From Alkalinema sp. FACHB-956 (GTDB lineage: Bacteria; Cyanobacteriota; Cyanobacteriia; Leptolyngbyales; Leptolyngbyaceae), in assembly GCF_014697025.1 (NCBI RefSeq), contig NZ_JACJRC010000017.1, forward strand, positions 1 to 64,000: 64,000 nucleotides of DNA, read 5' to 3'. The notes under the pieces are model-generated. The model was given only the letters and a program-made list of their open reading frames with translations, was not told the DNA's origin and did not search any database. This document shows positions 26,099 through 36,300 of the stretch, piece after piece. A program made the translations under genes and the position numbers. Position 1 is the first letter of the stretch. The number at the start of each line of letters is the position of its first letter.

Positions 26099-27899
26099 TA
26101 TTGCTGATCGCTCGTCGTAATTGCGCTAGCGATCGGTTGTAGCCAATGATGGCGCTGAGGCGGTTGCCCTGGGCGCGGGTCAGATCGGTCTGGGCATTGA
26201 TCACATCAGTCTGGGTTCCCACCCCTTCCCGGAAACGAATTCTGGCCAGATACAGCGCCCGTTCTGCTTGTGTGACAGCCAGGGTCGTGGTTTCGATACT
26301 GGCTGCGTTGGCTTGTAGGCTGGCGTAGGCTTGCTCAACTTCAAAGCGAACCACATTACGGGTTTGGGCAAAGCGAGTTTCCGCGATTTGCTTATTAATT
26401 TCCTGTTGCTTGGCTTGGGCGCGGGCACTGCCCCCATCAAAGAGCGACCAACGCGCGACGGCAGACAGGCTATAACCATCGGAAAAACCGGGTACCGGCT
26501 GCTCAAAAATCTTCAGGAGATTATAGTCGGCTTGCACACTCAGGGTTGGCCCCAGGGTCGCCAGTGCCGCTTTGCGTTGGGCTTCGCTGATCTCTCGTTG
26601 TACCAGTTGGGTTTCCATTTCTGCCCGGTTTTTGTAGGCAGTAATAATGCTCTCTTCGAGGGATAGTTTCCATTCCCCGGCTTTCTCAACCGGATCGGCG
26701 GCGAGAATTTCAGCAAATTCCGGCAGGCTGAGTAACTGTGCTAGTTGGCGGCGGCGAATTGTCCAGTTGGCTTGGGAGTTAGTTAATTGTTGTTGGTTAT
26801 TGGCCAGTTGCACCTGCGATCGCAACACATCAAAGCTGGTACCCAATCCCGCCCGCAGCAGTTTTTCACTATCGCTCAAACTTTGTTGGGCATTTTCCAC
26901 GGCAGCTCGGTTAATCCGTACCTGTTCTTCCGCATCCTGTAGGTCGTAATAGGCACTGGCCACATCAAACTGGATTTTTTCCTGGGCCTGTTCCAGCGCC
27001 AGTTCAGCAGTGCGTACCTGTTTTTCCGCGGCGCGAATTTGGGCCGGTCGCCGCCCGGAGGTATAGATATCGTAGTTCAGTTGAATTTGGGTATTGAGGC
27101 TGGTAATGGGCTGATCATCCCCTTCTGGTGGTGCTTGCTGAAAGGCTTTTTGAAAGGGATCTAAGCGATCGAAGGCAATCCGCTGGGAGCGTAGGGAGAT
27201 TTCAGTGCTGGCATTTTCCGATCGGGTAAAAGTTCCTTGTAGCTCCAGCGTGGGAAAGAGGCTGGCTTGCGCCTGACGCAGGACTGCTTTGCTGCGTTCC
27301 AACTCCAATTTGCTGACTTGAATGTCCCGATTATTCCGTTCTGCTAATTCCAGCGCTTGGTTCAGCGTAATCGGTTGGGCACCCGCTAGTTTGACTTCCT
27401 CGGTCTTGGTGGGAAACAGCAACGGGTTGGCGTGGGGATTCAGCAATTCTGGTGCAGGAGCCTTCCGCTGGTCTTCAGTGAGCAAGGATTTCCGTTCCTG
27501 AAGCATACCCGGTGTAGCCGGTTTAACGGATGGCGTTGACAGGTTTGGTTGGGCCTGGGTGGGTTGATCCTGGCTGGGGGGTAAGGGGGTGCTGGATTTG
27601 GGGACAGACGACTTGGATGGGGTTGCCGGGACGAGATTGGAATTGTTGGGGGCAGGGTTAGGGGAACTTGCCGGTTGGGTTTGCTGGAGAGAACTGGGCA
27701 GCGGCATGGTTTGGGGAGAAAATTCCTCGGGGGCATTTACCGCAGCCAGGAGTTTCCCTAAATGAGGTGACTGTAGCTCAAATGATGGCTGGCTCAAAGG
27801 CTTTTGCGGCGCGACCGACTGGGCAGAACTGGAACCTGCATGACCTACGGTGATTAATGCACCGACCCCTGCAAGAAAGAAAAGATGCAATGTCTTCAT
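26085..27899 (-). CDS. TolC family outer-membrane efflux/secretion protein
   Basis: A 604-residue protein with a signal peptide (FFLAGVGALITVGHAGSSSA), a 130-residue proline/serine-rich region, and two outer-membrane efflux protein repeats (about 180-385 and 400-600) with long coiled-coil segments such as QIRAAEKQVRTAELALEQAQ and TQTDVINAQTDLTRAQGNRL. TolC proteins are trimeric outer-membrane channels used by type I secretion and RND or ABC efflux pumps. No matching inner-membrane pump is adjacent, so the partner must be elsewhere. It heads the minus-strand run that continues with the M23 peptidase. Confidence 0.93.
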   Translation of the reverse strand: MKTLHLFFLAGVGALITVGHAGSSSAQSVAPQKPLSQPSFELQSPHLGKLLAAVNAPEEFSPQTMPLPSSLQQTQPASSPNPAPNNSNLVPATPSKSSVPKSSTPLPPSQDQPTQAQPNLSTPSVKPATPGMLQERKSLLTEDQRKAPAPELLNPHANPLLFPTKTEEVKLAGAQPITLNQALELAERNNRDIQVSKLELERSKAVLRQAQASLFPTLELQGTFTRSENASTEISLRSQRIAFDRLDPFQKAFQQAPPEGDDQPITSLNTQIQLNYDIYTSGRRPAQIRAAEKQVRTAELALEQAQEKIQFDVASAYYDLQDAEEQVRINRAAVENAQQSLSDSEKLLRAGLGTSFDVLRSQVQLANNQQQLTNSQANWTIRRRQLAQLLSLPEFAEILAADPVEKAGEWKLSLEESIITAYKNRAEMETQLVQREISEAQRKAALATLGPTLSVQADYNLLKIFEQPVPGFSDGYSLSAVARWSLFDGGSARAQAKQQEINKQIAETRFAQTRNVVRFEVEQAYASLQANAASIETTTLAVTQAERALYLARIRFREGVGTQTDVINAQTDLTRAQGNRLSAIIGYNRSLAQLRRAISNIARE

Positions 27900-28465
27900 A
27901 CGAACCTGGTTAAACCCAAAGCGTCAACAGCAAATAGCGGATAGATTGCAGCAAACACAACCTTAAGCAGGATAGCGCTTGAAACGGAGGATCGGCAAAA
28001 ATCTTCGTAGGATGGGGGCGATCGGTGCCCGACCCTATAACGATCGCGCAATCACTAGATCACGCAATAGCTATTGTCCAGTTTTCCCGTTGTCATCCCT
28101 CTCAAGTGCTTCTACACCCTTCTCAATCGGAGGCTGAATCACCTATGTAAATCACCTATGTAAACTGCTTCTGTGAATGGCTGCTGTAAAAAGTTGTCGA
28201 TGCAAATTGCCGGTGCAAATTGCCAGGGACCAAAGTTCGTCTCCTTATCCTATCTCACCACTCCAGCGATCGCCGGTCAGCTCCAAGCAGTAACCCAAGC
28301 AAAAGAACTGGCGTCATGGTGAACCGAATCTCTGTGGACAGTTTCCTGGAGACAGTTCTATGACAGGCCAGTTCTACGGTTTGTAGGGAATTTAATCCAA
28401 TCCCCCTTCATCTATACAATCTCTAGTTTAAAGAGAGTAAAGGATCCAGAGTCTCGCTCAATTCA
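27900..28465. other. Spacer with a 13-bp array and no gene
   Basis: About 565 bases between the TolC-type start and the GH57 stop, both on the minus strand. It should contain the TolC promoter. The only structure I see is the array at 28138-28225. Confidence 0.55.
28138..28225. repeat. 13-bp degenerate tandem array, seven units
   Basis: The first two units (ATCACCTATGTAA at 28138-28150 and 28151-28163) are identical. Later units (28164-28176, 28177-28189, a 16-base unit at 28190-28205, 28206-28218 and a partial) have diverged but keep the GTAA/GCAA end. Confidence 0.75.
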
Positions 28466-29944
28466 TTACGACTCGATCAGGGCAACACCTCGGCGGTACA
28501 GTTCCCGCGCGTAGTCTGTCCAAGCCCCTTGGCCCCAATAGCGGAAGCAACTGGTTTCCGTCAGCAATACATAAAGTAGTGCGGCCTGGTAAGTGGGATT
28601 TTGGGTGAAGCTAGGATTTTCTGCCACCGGCCGATCGAACTTGGCGTGGAACTTCGCACTGAGTTGATTCATCGGCTCCAGGACGTTGTCATAGCCCCGC
28701 ACCCAACTCAAATCATTGGTCCAGGAGGCTCCATCCATGCTGAATCGGTGATCTTCCTGCTTTAGGGTTGCGATCGCCTGTTCCACTTTCTCGGGGGTTG
28801 CCGTAGCCGGATCCACCCGCTGCCAGATTTTATGCTGCTGGACGGCTTGCACCTTGGGATAGTCGTCGGGGCTGACGCCTGCTGCTTCGATGAGTTCCAA
28901 ATATTCCGTGCCATTAAATCCAACGGTGCGGCTACCGGCATCGCGAATGTTATGCCAAACGGGTTGGAAATCGCGGGGGAACTCATTCATCATGACGCCG
29001 CCGTTCTCGCCATCGGCAATCTGCGAGACCAGGGACGGCACTTCGATCGAACCAATCCGCTGTCTACCCCGGCCCTTAGCTTCGTGGTAGGGCTGCATTT
29101 GGGCCACCAGTTTGGTGTCGGATCCCTGGGTTTTGATCAATGCAGTAATGCTGACCGTTTCACCGTGGGAGTTGCGGGCGACCAGTTGGTTCGGAAGGTA
29201 CTTTTGATCCTGAGGGACGCCGGATCCGTCAAGATTTTCGATCGAATGTTCCTGTACCAGCAACCACTTATAACCGCAGTCCTTCAATGCCTTGATGTAC
29301 TCATACAAGGTATCGGGGTGGTTGGGCAGATGCATTTCGGGAGGTGAAAAGCCTTTCACCCGTCTCAGCGCATCAAAGCCGAACATCGCAGCAAAGTGGT
29401 GTTGCCAAGCTTGGATGTGCAGTTTGATATCGGGGATGGGCGTGGACGGCACGACTGCATGGCTCCACATAGTGCCCAGCCACTCGACATGGGGCCAATA
29501 TTTCGCGTTGCAAGTAATCGTTTTCAGCTTGTCGAGAATGTCATCTCGCCCCATCTGACGCAAGCCCCAGAGCAAATTACCGGAATAATCCAGCATAATG
29601 CGAGGGTTACAGCCGCTATCGACGAGTTCAGGAATAAAATCTCCCATGCGGGAATAGCACCAAGCAAAGACACTGGCGTTGTGGTTGTCGCCTTCGCCTT
29701 GGTGTTCAAACATGTGTTGCAAATTACAAATCAGTTCCCCATTCGCGCCAGCGGGAATCGTCGGCTGATGCATATGGAGAGCGCAGGCAAAGCCGGAATG
29801 AATCTCTTCCAAACGCAAATTGGAAACGGGGAGGAAGACGGGATCGGAATGATTGGTAACGGCACTGATTTCCGACTCCAGGCCGCAAATGCTCGGCAGC
29901 CCTGCCCGAATTTCCTCTAGCGGAGAGGTGGCAACAGCAATCAT
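28466..29944 (-). CDS. Glycoside hydrolase family 57 enzyme
   Basis: A 492-residue protein with GH57 landmarks: an N-terminal HSGFACALHMHQP, a conserved EWLGTMWSHAVVPSTP, the probable nucleophile glutamate in GFSPPEMHLPNHP, and a later EVPSLVSQIADGENGG. The family contains alpha-amylases, 4-alpha-glucanotransferases and branching enzymes acting on alpha-glucans. The exact activity here cannot be decided from motifs. It is divergent from glgA2 across a 340-base spacer, which suggests a joint role in glycogen metabolism. It is cytosolic, with no signal peptide. Confidence 0.88.
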   Translation of the reverse strand: MIAVATSPLEEIRAGLPSICGLESEISAVTNHSDPVFLPVSNLRLEEIHSGFACALHMHQPTIPAGANGELICNLQHMFEHQGEGDNHNASVFAWCYSRMGDFIPELVDSGCNPRIMLDYSGNLLWGLRQMGRDDILDKLKTITCNAKYWPHVEWLGTMWSHAVVPSTPIPDIKLHIQAWQHHFAAMFGFDALRRVKGFSPPEMHLPNHPDTLYEYIKALKDCGYKWLLVQEHSIENLDGSGVPQDQKYLPNQLVARNSHGETVSITALIKTQGSDTKLVAQMQPYHEAKGRGRQRIGSIEVPSLVSQIADGENGGVMMNEFPRDFQPVWHNIRDAGSRTVGFNGTEYLELIEAAGVSPDDYPKVQAVQQHKIWQRVDPATATPEKVEQAIATLKQEDHRFSMDGASWTNDLSWVRGYDNVLEPMNQLSAKFHAKFDRPVAENPSFTQNPTYQAALLYVLLTETSCFRYWGQGAWTDYARELYRRGVALIES

Positions 29945-30283
29945 GAAAGCTCCTTTCTGTGGGTGCTTGTGTGGCCTGTTCGATCGTAGAAGATCCCGAT
30001 TTCCAGGAAGTTAAATTAACCTATCGAATTTTGCCGAAATCATCAGAATTCCGACAGTAAAACCCATCACCCAATCCATAGGATGGGCACTGGTCAATAG
30101 TTCCCAGCGTAGCGGTGATTGCTCAAGATTCCGATTACCCTACAAAAATCTATGTTTCGTATCAGAGATACTTATCTGATATTTTTTCCTTAATTTCGTT
30201 TGCCACACTACGAAATGTAATAGGGTATTCTGTTTCAATGGGTTCGTAAAAATTGACATTTATTAAAAGAAGAGGTGTGTTGG
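29945..30283. promoter_or_regulatory. Divergent promoter region between GH57 and glgA2
   Basis: A 339-base AT-rich spacer that must drive both genes. The glgA2 side has AGAAGAGG as ribosome-binding site. No riboswitch or clear operator is recognised. Confidence 0.55.
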
Positions 30284-31759
30284 ATGTATATCGTGCAGAT
30301 TGCCTCTGAGTGCGCTCCGGTAATCAAAGCTGGTGGCTTGGGTGATGTGATTTACGGCCTCAGCCGAGAGTTGGAAAATCGGGGACACTGTGTGGAAATT
30401 ATTCTGCCGATGTACGACTGCATGCGGTACGACCACATCTGGGGGTTGCACGAAGCCTATCGAGATCTGTGGGTGCCTTGGGATAATGGTCAAGTACACT
30501 GCTCAGTTTTTTGTGGCTGGGTGCATGGGCGTCTTTGCTTCTTCATTCGGCCCCATTCTGACCAAAACTTCTTCGATCGGGGTATTTACTACGGTTCTAC
30601 CGATGATCACATGCGGTTTGCCTTCTTTAGTAAGGCGGCGCTGGAATTCTTACTGGTAGCAAATAAACGGCCTGATATTATCCATTGCCACGATTGGCAA
30701 ACGGGATTGATTCCAGTGATGCTGTATGAAATGTATGCATACCACGGCATGGATAGGCAGCGGATTTGCTACACCATTCATAACTTTAAGCACCAGGGAA
30801 TCGCTGGCGCGGATGTATTACATGCAACAGGATTAAACCGCGAAGATTACTATTTCCAATACGATAAGCTACGGGATAATTTCAATCCCTTCGCCATTAA
30901 TTACATGAAGGGTGGAATTGTTTATTCCAACTATGTGAATACGGTTTCGCCACACCATGCTTGGGAAGCAAGATTCTCGGGGATTAGCTATGGCTTAGGT
31001 CACACGTTGGAACTTCACCAAGGCAAGTTTGGCGGAATTTTGAATGGCATTGACTACGATGTTTGGAATCCGGAAGTCGATCGCTACTTGCCCCATCACT
31101 ACTCCTCAACCACCTTTGCGGAGAAGCAGAAAAATAAACAAGCCCTGCGCGATCGCCTAATGTTGAGTGACGATCATGATAAACCGATCGTGGCTTACAT
31201 TGGGCGCTTGGATGATCAAAAGGGTGTGCATTTAGTCCACCATGCGATCTACTACACACTGCATCGCGGTGGACAGTTTGTGCTGCTCGGTTCGGCGACG
31301 GAACCGGGAATTAATGCCTACTTCCAGCATGAGAAATACTACTTGAATGACAATTCCGATTGTCATTTAGAGCTTGGGTTTAACGAGGAACTATCCCACC
31401 TGATCTATGCCGGGGCGGATATGATTGTAGTCCCCAGTAACTATGAACCCTGTGGGCTCACCCAGGTGATCGGACTGAAGTATGGTGTGGTGCCGATCGT
31501 GCGGGGTGTGGGCGGTTTGGTGAATACGGTGTTCGACTGGGATTATGACCAAGAACGCACACCGGAAGAACGTAACGGGTTTGTGTTCTATCAAACCGAC
31601 CCCCATGCCTTGGAATCGGCAATGGGGCGTTCCTTTGACCTGTGGTACAACAATCCGGATCTATTCCGCAAGTTAGCAATTCAGGGGATGGAGTGTGATA
31701 ATTCCTGGAATCTCCCTGGCGAACAATACATGAGTGTGTATGAGCACATTCGTGCCTAA
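30284..31759 (+). CDS. glgA2: Glycogen synthase, GlgA2 type
   Basis: The 491-residue GT5 enzyme begins MYIVQIASECAPVIKAGGLG; KAGGLGDV binds the ADP-glucose phosphates. The C-terminal domain has AYIGRLDDQKGVHLV and VPSNYEPCGLTQVIGLKYG, with the catalytic glutamate region EPCGL. It transfers glucose from ADP-glucose to alpha-1,4-glucan. The sequence, including LWVPWDNGQVHCSVFCGWVH, matches from memory the second cyanobacterial synthase (GlgA2) and not GlgA1. An in-frame GTG three codons upstream is rejected because the Shine-Dalgarno sequence overlaps it. Confidence 0.95.
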   Translation: MYIVQIASECAPVIKAGGLGDVIYGLSRELENRGHCVEIILPMYDCMRYDHIWGLHEAYRDLWVPWDNGQVHCSVFCGWVHGRLCFFIRPHSDQNFFDRGIYYGSTDDHMRFAFFSKAALEFLLVANKRPDIIHCHDWQTGLIPVMLYEMYAYHGMDRQRICYTIHNFKHQGIAGADVLHATGLNREDYYFQYDKLRDNFNPFAINYMKGGIVYSNYVNTVSPHHAWEARFSGISYGLGHTLELHQGKFGGILNGIDYDVWNPEVDRYLPHHYSSTTFAEKQKNKQALRDRLMLSDDHDKPIVAYIGRLDDQKGVHLVHHAIYYTLHRGGQFVLLGSATEPGINAYFQHEKYYLNDNSDCHLELGFNEELSHLIYAGADMIVVPSNYEPCGLTQVIGLKYGVVPIVRGVGGLVNTVFDWDYDQERTPEERNGFVFYQTDPHALESAMGRSFDLWYNNPDLFRKLAIQGMECDNSWNLPGEQYMSVYEHIRA

Positions 31760-31775
31760 TATCTTCGCGCCTAAT
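31748..31775. repeat. Two-unit duplication at the glgA2 stop codon
   Basis: ATTCGTGCCTAAT (31748-31760) and ATCTTCGCGCCTAAT (31761-31775). The first contains the stop TAA (31757-31759); the second repeats GCCTAAT. Confidence 0.7.
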
Positions 31776-31807
31776 TGAGACTAACAGAATAAGAAGGATT
31801 CATTTCA

Positions 31808-31843
31808 AACTCTCCCATCGCTAAGCTTGGGAGAGTTTTTTTT
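31808..31843 (+). terminator. glgA2 intrinsic terminator
   Basis: AACTCTCCCA (31808-31817) and TGGGAGAGTT (31828-31837) form a perfect 10-bp stem followed by a run of T to 31843. Confidence 0.92.
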
Positions 31844-31867
31844 ACACTGCTATTGTCCCCCACGGGC

Positions 31868-32266
31868 TTAGGCGTCCGGCTTAGGGTTTTCAAGGTCATC
31901 GAGGGTTTGCCAAATCAGCCGTTTGGCCTGGAGTTTCCAGCCCCAGCGTTGGATCGCGATCGCCAGTCCCCCCCCCGCGATCGTAGCCAGCAAATCCACC
32001 GGTTGCATAAAGGAAATGCCAAACAGCAGCCCCAACCCCGCAATGCCCCAAAACGGTAGCGCAACGGTTTGCCGTTGGTTCATCACCAGTTTCCCAATCG
32101 GATCCGTAGGTAACTCTTGGTTGAGTTGCTCCTTGACCTGTTGGCGATCGGCCAAAGTGGTAGAAATGCCAACTTTGCGGCGGAGTTTCTCCAGTTTGCG
32201 GGCGTCGGTGCTGTACTGAGTCAGCTCATCCTCTGCCATCATAATTAGACGATCGTACTGGCTCAT
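31868..32266 (-). CDS. Small membrane protein of unknown function
   Basis: A 132-residue protein. The N-terminal half (to about residue 70) is helical and charged, with coiled-coil character (DARKLEKLRRKVGISTTLAD), followed by two membrane segments at about 72-88 and 91-103 and a short charged tail. No known family motif is seen. It converges with glgA2 and stands alone. Inner-membrane location is inferred from the helices. Confidence 0.6.
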   Translation of the reverse strand: MSQYDRLIMMAEDELTQYSTDARKLEKLRRKVGISTTLADRQQVKEQLNQELPTDPIGKLVMNQRQTVALPFWGIAGLGLLFGISFMQPVDLLATIAGGGLAIAIQRWGWKLQAKRLIWQTLDDLENPKPDA

Positions 32267-33373
32267 GGGTAATGGGTTGAAGGTTAATTAAACAATTGTT
32301 AAGTTTAGTATCGCATAAAGCTGGGCGGAAAATGGGGAAAGGGTCTCTATGGGTTGGTTGAGATGAATAAAGCAATCGCATTCAAACTTCACTTATAGTC
32401 ACTAATAGTTGATAATCAATTCTCTCCTTGATTGATTTATTGTGTTTTTTATGTTTTATAAGCGTTTAATTTTGCGTTATTTAAATCTAAAAATTGACAA
32501 CTACTAATTTGAATCAAATAGATTAATTTAAATATTTAATCCTTTCTTTAATGTGCTTCTATTCAATATTCAATCGATGTTTTACAAGATGTTGAAATTA
32601 TTGACTAGAAGGCTTTTTGAGATTTTTGCAATTTGCAGCCGGTGCAGTCGGGCTAATGTGTCTACTCTAAGGTTGGACAAGCTGGAAGATTCAGTAATTT
32701 GACTCGTGCAAAGTAGCTGAATTCTACATCTTCCCATATGCTTATCTCAGTTGAATACTTGGGGGTTTAACATGATCGATTCAAAATCACAATCAACTTA
32801 CATCTCCTTTTGCCTCTCTTCGAGTCCCTTCCCCATTGCTAATGGCGGAATATTTGTCGGTTCTGGTATCGGGGGATTCTTTTGATTCCTTAATGAATTG
32901 CGTTACAATAAAATAAGGGTTCATCACAACCCACAAAAGATGAAATGTCCTTGCTCTTCAGCACATTGAGAACGCTTATCCGGTAACGCTTAATCAGGCA
33001 ATGCTTAACTGCGAAATACTTAACCAAGAAATGCTTGGCATGTATTCAATACAAAGTTTGCTAGGGAGTGTTAAAGGTTGTCCTGTGATTTTTGTATTTA
33101 AAAATACTGTACTTGAAACGCCTAAAGATACGCAATTAAAATTATACTTTTCATTAATTTTCGGTGTGATCCGGATAAAAAAGAATTAGTTTTTCTGAGT
33201 GTTCAACCATCGGAATTGCACAAAAAAACTATCTATAACCATCATGACTTTTGCGATTGGGAGGGCATTCTTTAACTAGGGGGTGTCTATCAGTGGGTAG
33301 CACCCGTCTCAATGGCCAATAGGATTGGAGACTATTTTTTGTTCAGCTTGGAGTAAATTGTCCCGAGGTTCCC
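32267..33373. other. 1.1-kb AT-rich spacer before the hybrid kinase
   Basis: No credible gene. A 62-codon frame at 33001-33189 starts inside a repeat array and has no ribosome-binding site. It holds the 15-bp array at 32971-33042 and a small hairpin near 33283-33310 (GGGTGTCTA and TAGCACCC). The region probably contains the long leader and promoter of the hybrid kinase. Confidence 0.55.
32971..33042. repeat. 15-bp degenerate tandem array, five units
   Basis: Units begin AACGCTTA, AACGCTTA, AATGCTTA, AATACTTA and AATGCTTG at 32971, 32985, 33000, 33015 and 33030, the first being 14 bp long and the others 15 bp. Confidence 0.85.
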
Positions 33374-36300
33374 GTGGAAGACTTGCCGATCGCCCATCCC
33401 CACTCACTCTTCTCCCAAGATGTCATTGCCCATCCTCCCATCCCCCCCGTAGCAAATCCTCAGGACACGGCACGACGGTATGATCCGAATGATTTACTTC
33501 AGGCCATCATGGCGGCGCAATCCCAGTTTATCAATGCGGAAGCGCCAAAAGCCCTCTTTAACGGTTTGCTGGAGAACCTGCTGATCCTCACCAATAGCGC
33601 CTATGGATTTATTGGAGAGGTTCTTTACAGTTCTACCCAGGAACCCTATTTCCCCGAAGCCCACATGAAAATTCGGGGCTGTCCTTATTTGAAGACCCAT
33701 TCCATTACGAATATTGCCTGGGACGAGGCCACCCGCCAACTCTATGACGAGTATGAGCCCAAAGGGATGGAGTTCCGGAACCTCAACACCCTATTTGGGA
33801 CAGTGTTGGTGACGGGCAAGCCCCTCATTTCCAACGAACCCAGCACCGATCCACGGCGCGGTGGCCTACCCAAGGGACATCCTCCCCTCAATGCATTTCT
33901 AGGCATTCCCCTCTACAACGAAGGGGTTCTTGTCGGGATGATTGGGCTTGCTAATCGTCCCAATGGCTATCAACCAGAGATTCTGGAAGAATTTAAACCA
34001 TTTTTGGCAACTTGTAGTGGTATCATCGCGGCCTATCGCAATGAACGCCGCCGCTATGATGCAGAATTGGCGTTGCGCAGTGCCGAAGAAAAGTATCGCA
34101 GCATTTTTGAAAACGCATCGGAAGGAATTTATCAATCGACGATCGAAGGACGATATCTCAGCGTTAATCCGGCTTTAGCAAAACTGTATCGGTATGAATC
34201 TCCCGAGGAATTAATTACTAACGTTAACGATATTGAGACAGAAATTTATCTCAAGCCCGGTCTGCGCCAAGAATTACTCAATCAAGTCAATGCGAATGGC
34301 TCCGTAATTGGTCATGAGTGCCAAGTTTACGATCGCTTTGGCAACATTCTCTGGATTTCGGAGAATATGCGAGCGGTACGGAATGAGGATGGTCAGATTC
34401 TTTACTATGAAGGATCAGTCAGTAACATCACCCAACGGAAGCTTGCAGAAGCTGATTTATGCCAGCAGATTGATAAGGAGCGGGTTCTGCGGCGCATTAC
34501 CTTAGAAATTTCGCGTTCCTTTGATGTGCAGCAAATTCTCACAACCGCCGCTGCCGAAGTACGGAAGTTTCTGAATGTCGATCGGGTTCTTTTCTACTGC
34601 TTTGCCGAGCATTTGAGCGGCGGCATTCTGGTTGAATCTAGTGATCCCGATTGGTTGTTACCTCAAGCACATTTCACTGCTGATCATTCACTGCAACTAC
34701 AGCAAACGATTATCTTTCAAGATCAAGTTACCGAAACCCACGCCAATATTTACCAATCCAATCTCTCAATGGATTATGTGAACTGGCTGAGCGCATTAAA
34801 TGTACAGGCGATCGCCAGCGTACCCATTTTGCAAGGTGATCAACTTTGGGGCTTACTCATTGCCCACCATTGTCAGGCTCCGCACCACTGGGAAGATTTG
34901 GAAATTGACCTGCTGCAACAGTTAACAACCCAAATTGGGATTGCGCTGCAACAGTCTCAGCTCTATCAGCAAACCCAAGCTGAACTCCAGGAACGGGAAC
35001 GGATGGAGCAGGAGCTTCGGGAAAGTGAAGCGGCCATGCGCGAGCTGTATCAAATTATTTCCCAGTCCGATCGGGACTTTGAGAACGCGATCCGCGAACT
35101 TCTAAAAATGGGCTGCCTCAAACTAGGCATGAACATGGGAATGCTATCTCAGGTCGTGGATGATCAGGTGGAAGTTTTATATTCCTGGTGTTCCAGTGGG
35201 GCTGTCTGTAAGCAAGTGACGATCCCCTTAGAAGAAACCTACTGCCAGGAAGTCTTACAGCGTCAGAAAACTGTCAGCATTCTCTCAGTCACGGGTTCCG
35301 AGTGGCCTCATCGCACCTGCCACCGCGAACTCAACATTCAGTCTTACCTAGGCACCCCTATCTGGGTGCATGGGCAACTCTATGGAACCTTGGCTTTTTA
35401 CGGCTTCTCCCATCGGAGTCAGCCTTTTCGATCGATCGAACAGGAAATTCTGCATCTCATGGCGCAATGGATCGGGAGTGAAATCGAGCGCCAAAAAGCT
35501 GCCCAAGAATTAGCCCAAGCCCGCGATGAAGCCCTCGCAGCCACCCGCGCCAAAAGTGAATTTCTGGCCACGATGAGCCATGAAATTCGCACCCCCATGA
35601 ATGCGGTCATCGGGATGACGGGCTTGCTCCTAGATACCCCCCTCACCCCGGAACAGGCGGATTTTGTTGAAACGATTCGCAATGGAGGGGATACCCTACT
35701 GACGGTCATTAATGACATTCTCGATTTTTCCAAAATTGAATCTGGTAAGTTGGAACTCGAAGAGCAACCCTTTGATTTGCAACTTTGCCTAGAAGAAGCT
35801 GTTGATTTAGTGATGCCCCAGGCGCAGGAAAAACGACTGGAGATCGCCCATCAGATCGAAGCAACGGTACCCCATTGCATCCTGGGGGATGTGACCCGGC
35901 TCCGCCAAGTGTTGGTCAATTTGTTAAGTAACGCGGTTAAATTTACAGAACGGGGGGAAGTTATGGTGTCCGTGACCCCCTATGTTCCACCCAGTTCCGC
36001 AGAAGACCTGGAGCATCCTGTTTCCCCTCCTGAGCAGATAGAGATCTGTTTTGCCGTTCAGGATTCTGGGATTGGGATTCCCCCCGAACGCATGGATCGC
36101 TTGTTTAAACCCTTTAGTCAAGTTGATTCGTCAACGACCCGTAAATACGGCGGTACTGGGTTGGGGTTAGTTATCTGCAAACAGCTCATTGAGATTATGG
36201 GAGGCCATATTTGGGTTGAAAGTGAAGTCGATCGCGGAACTACCTTTTACTTCACGATCGCTGCCCAGCCCCTCAAGGAGTTTCCCCAGCCCCAACCCCC

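Noticed and set aside
28832-29920. Open frames of 171 and 174 codons antisense to the GH57 gene
   Set aside because: They follow the codon bias of the sense gene and have no independent support.
29945-30283. Riboswitch upstream of glgA2
   Set aside because: No conserved riboswitch core could be recognised; only an ordinary AT-rich leader is seen.
33001-33189. 62-codon frame before the hybrid kinase
   Set aside because: It begins inside a 15-bp tandem array, has no ribosome-binding site and a random-looking composition.
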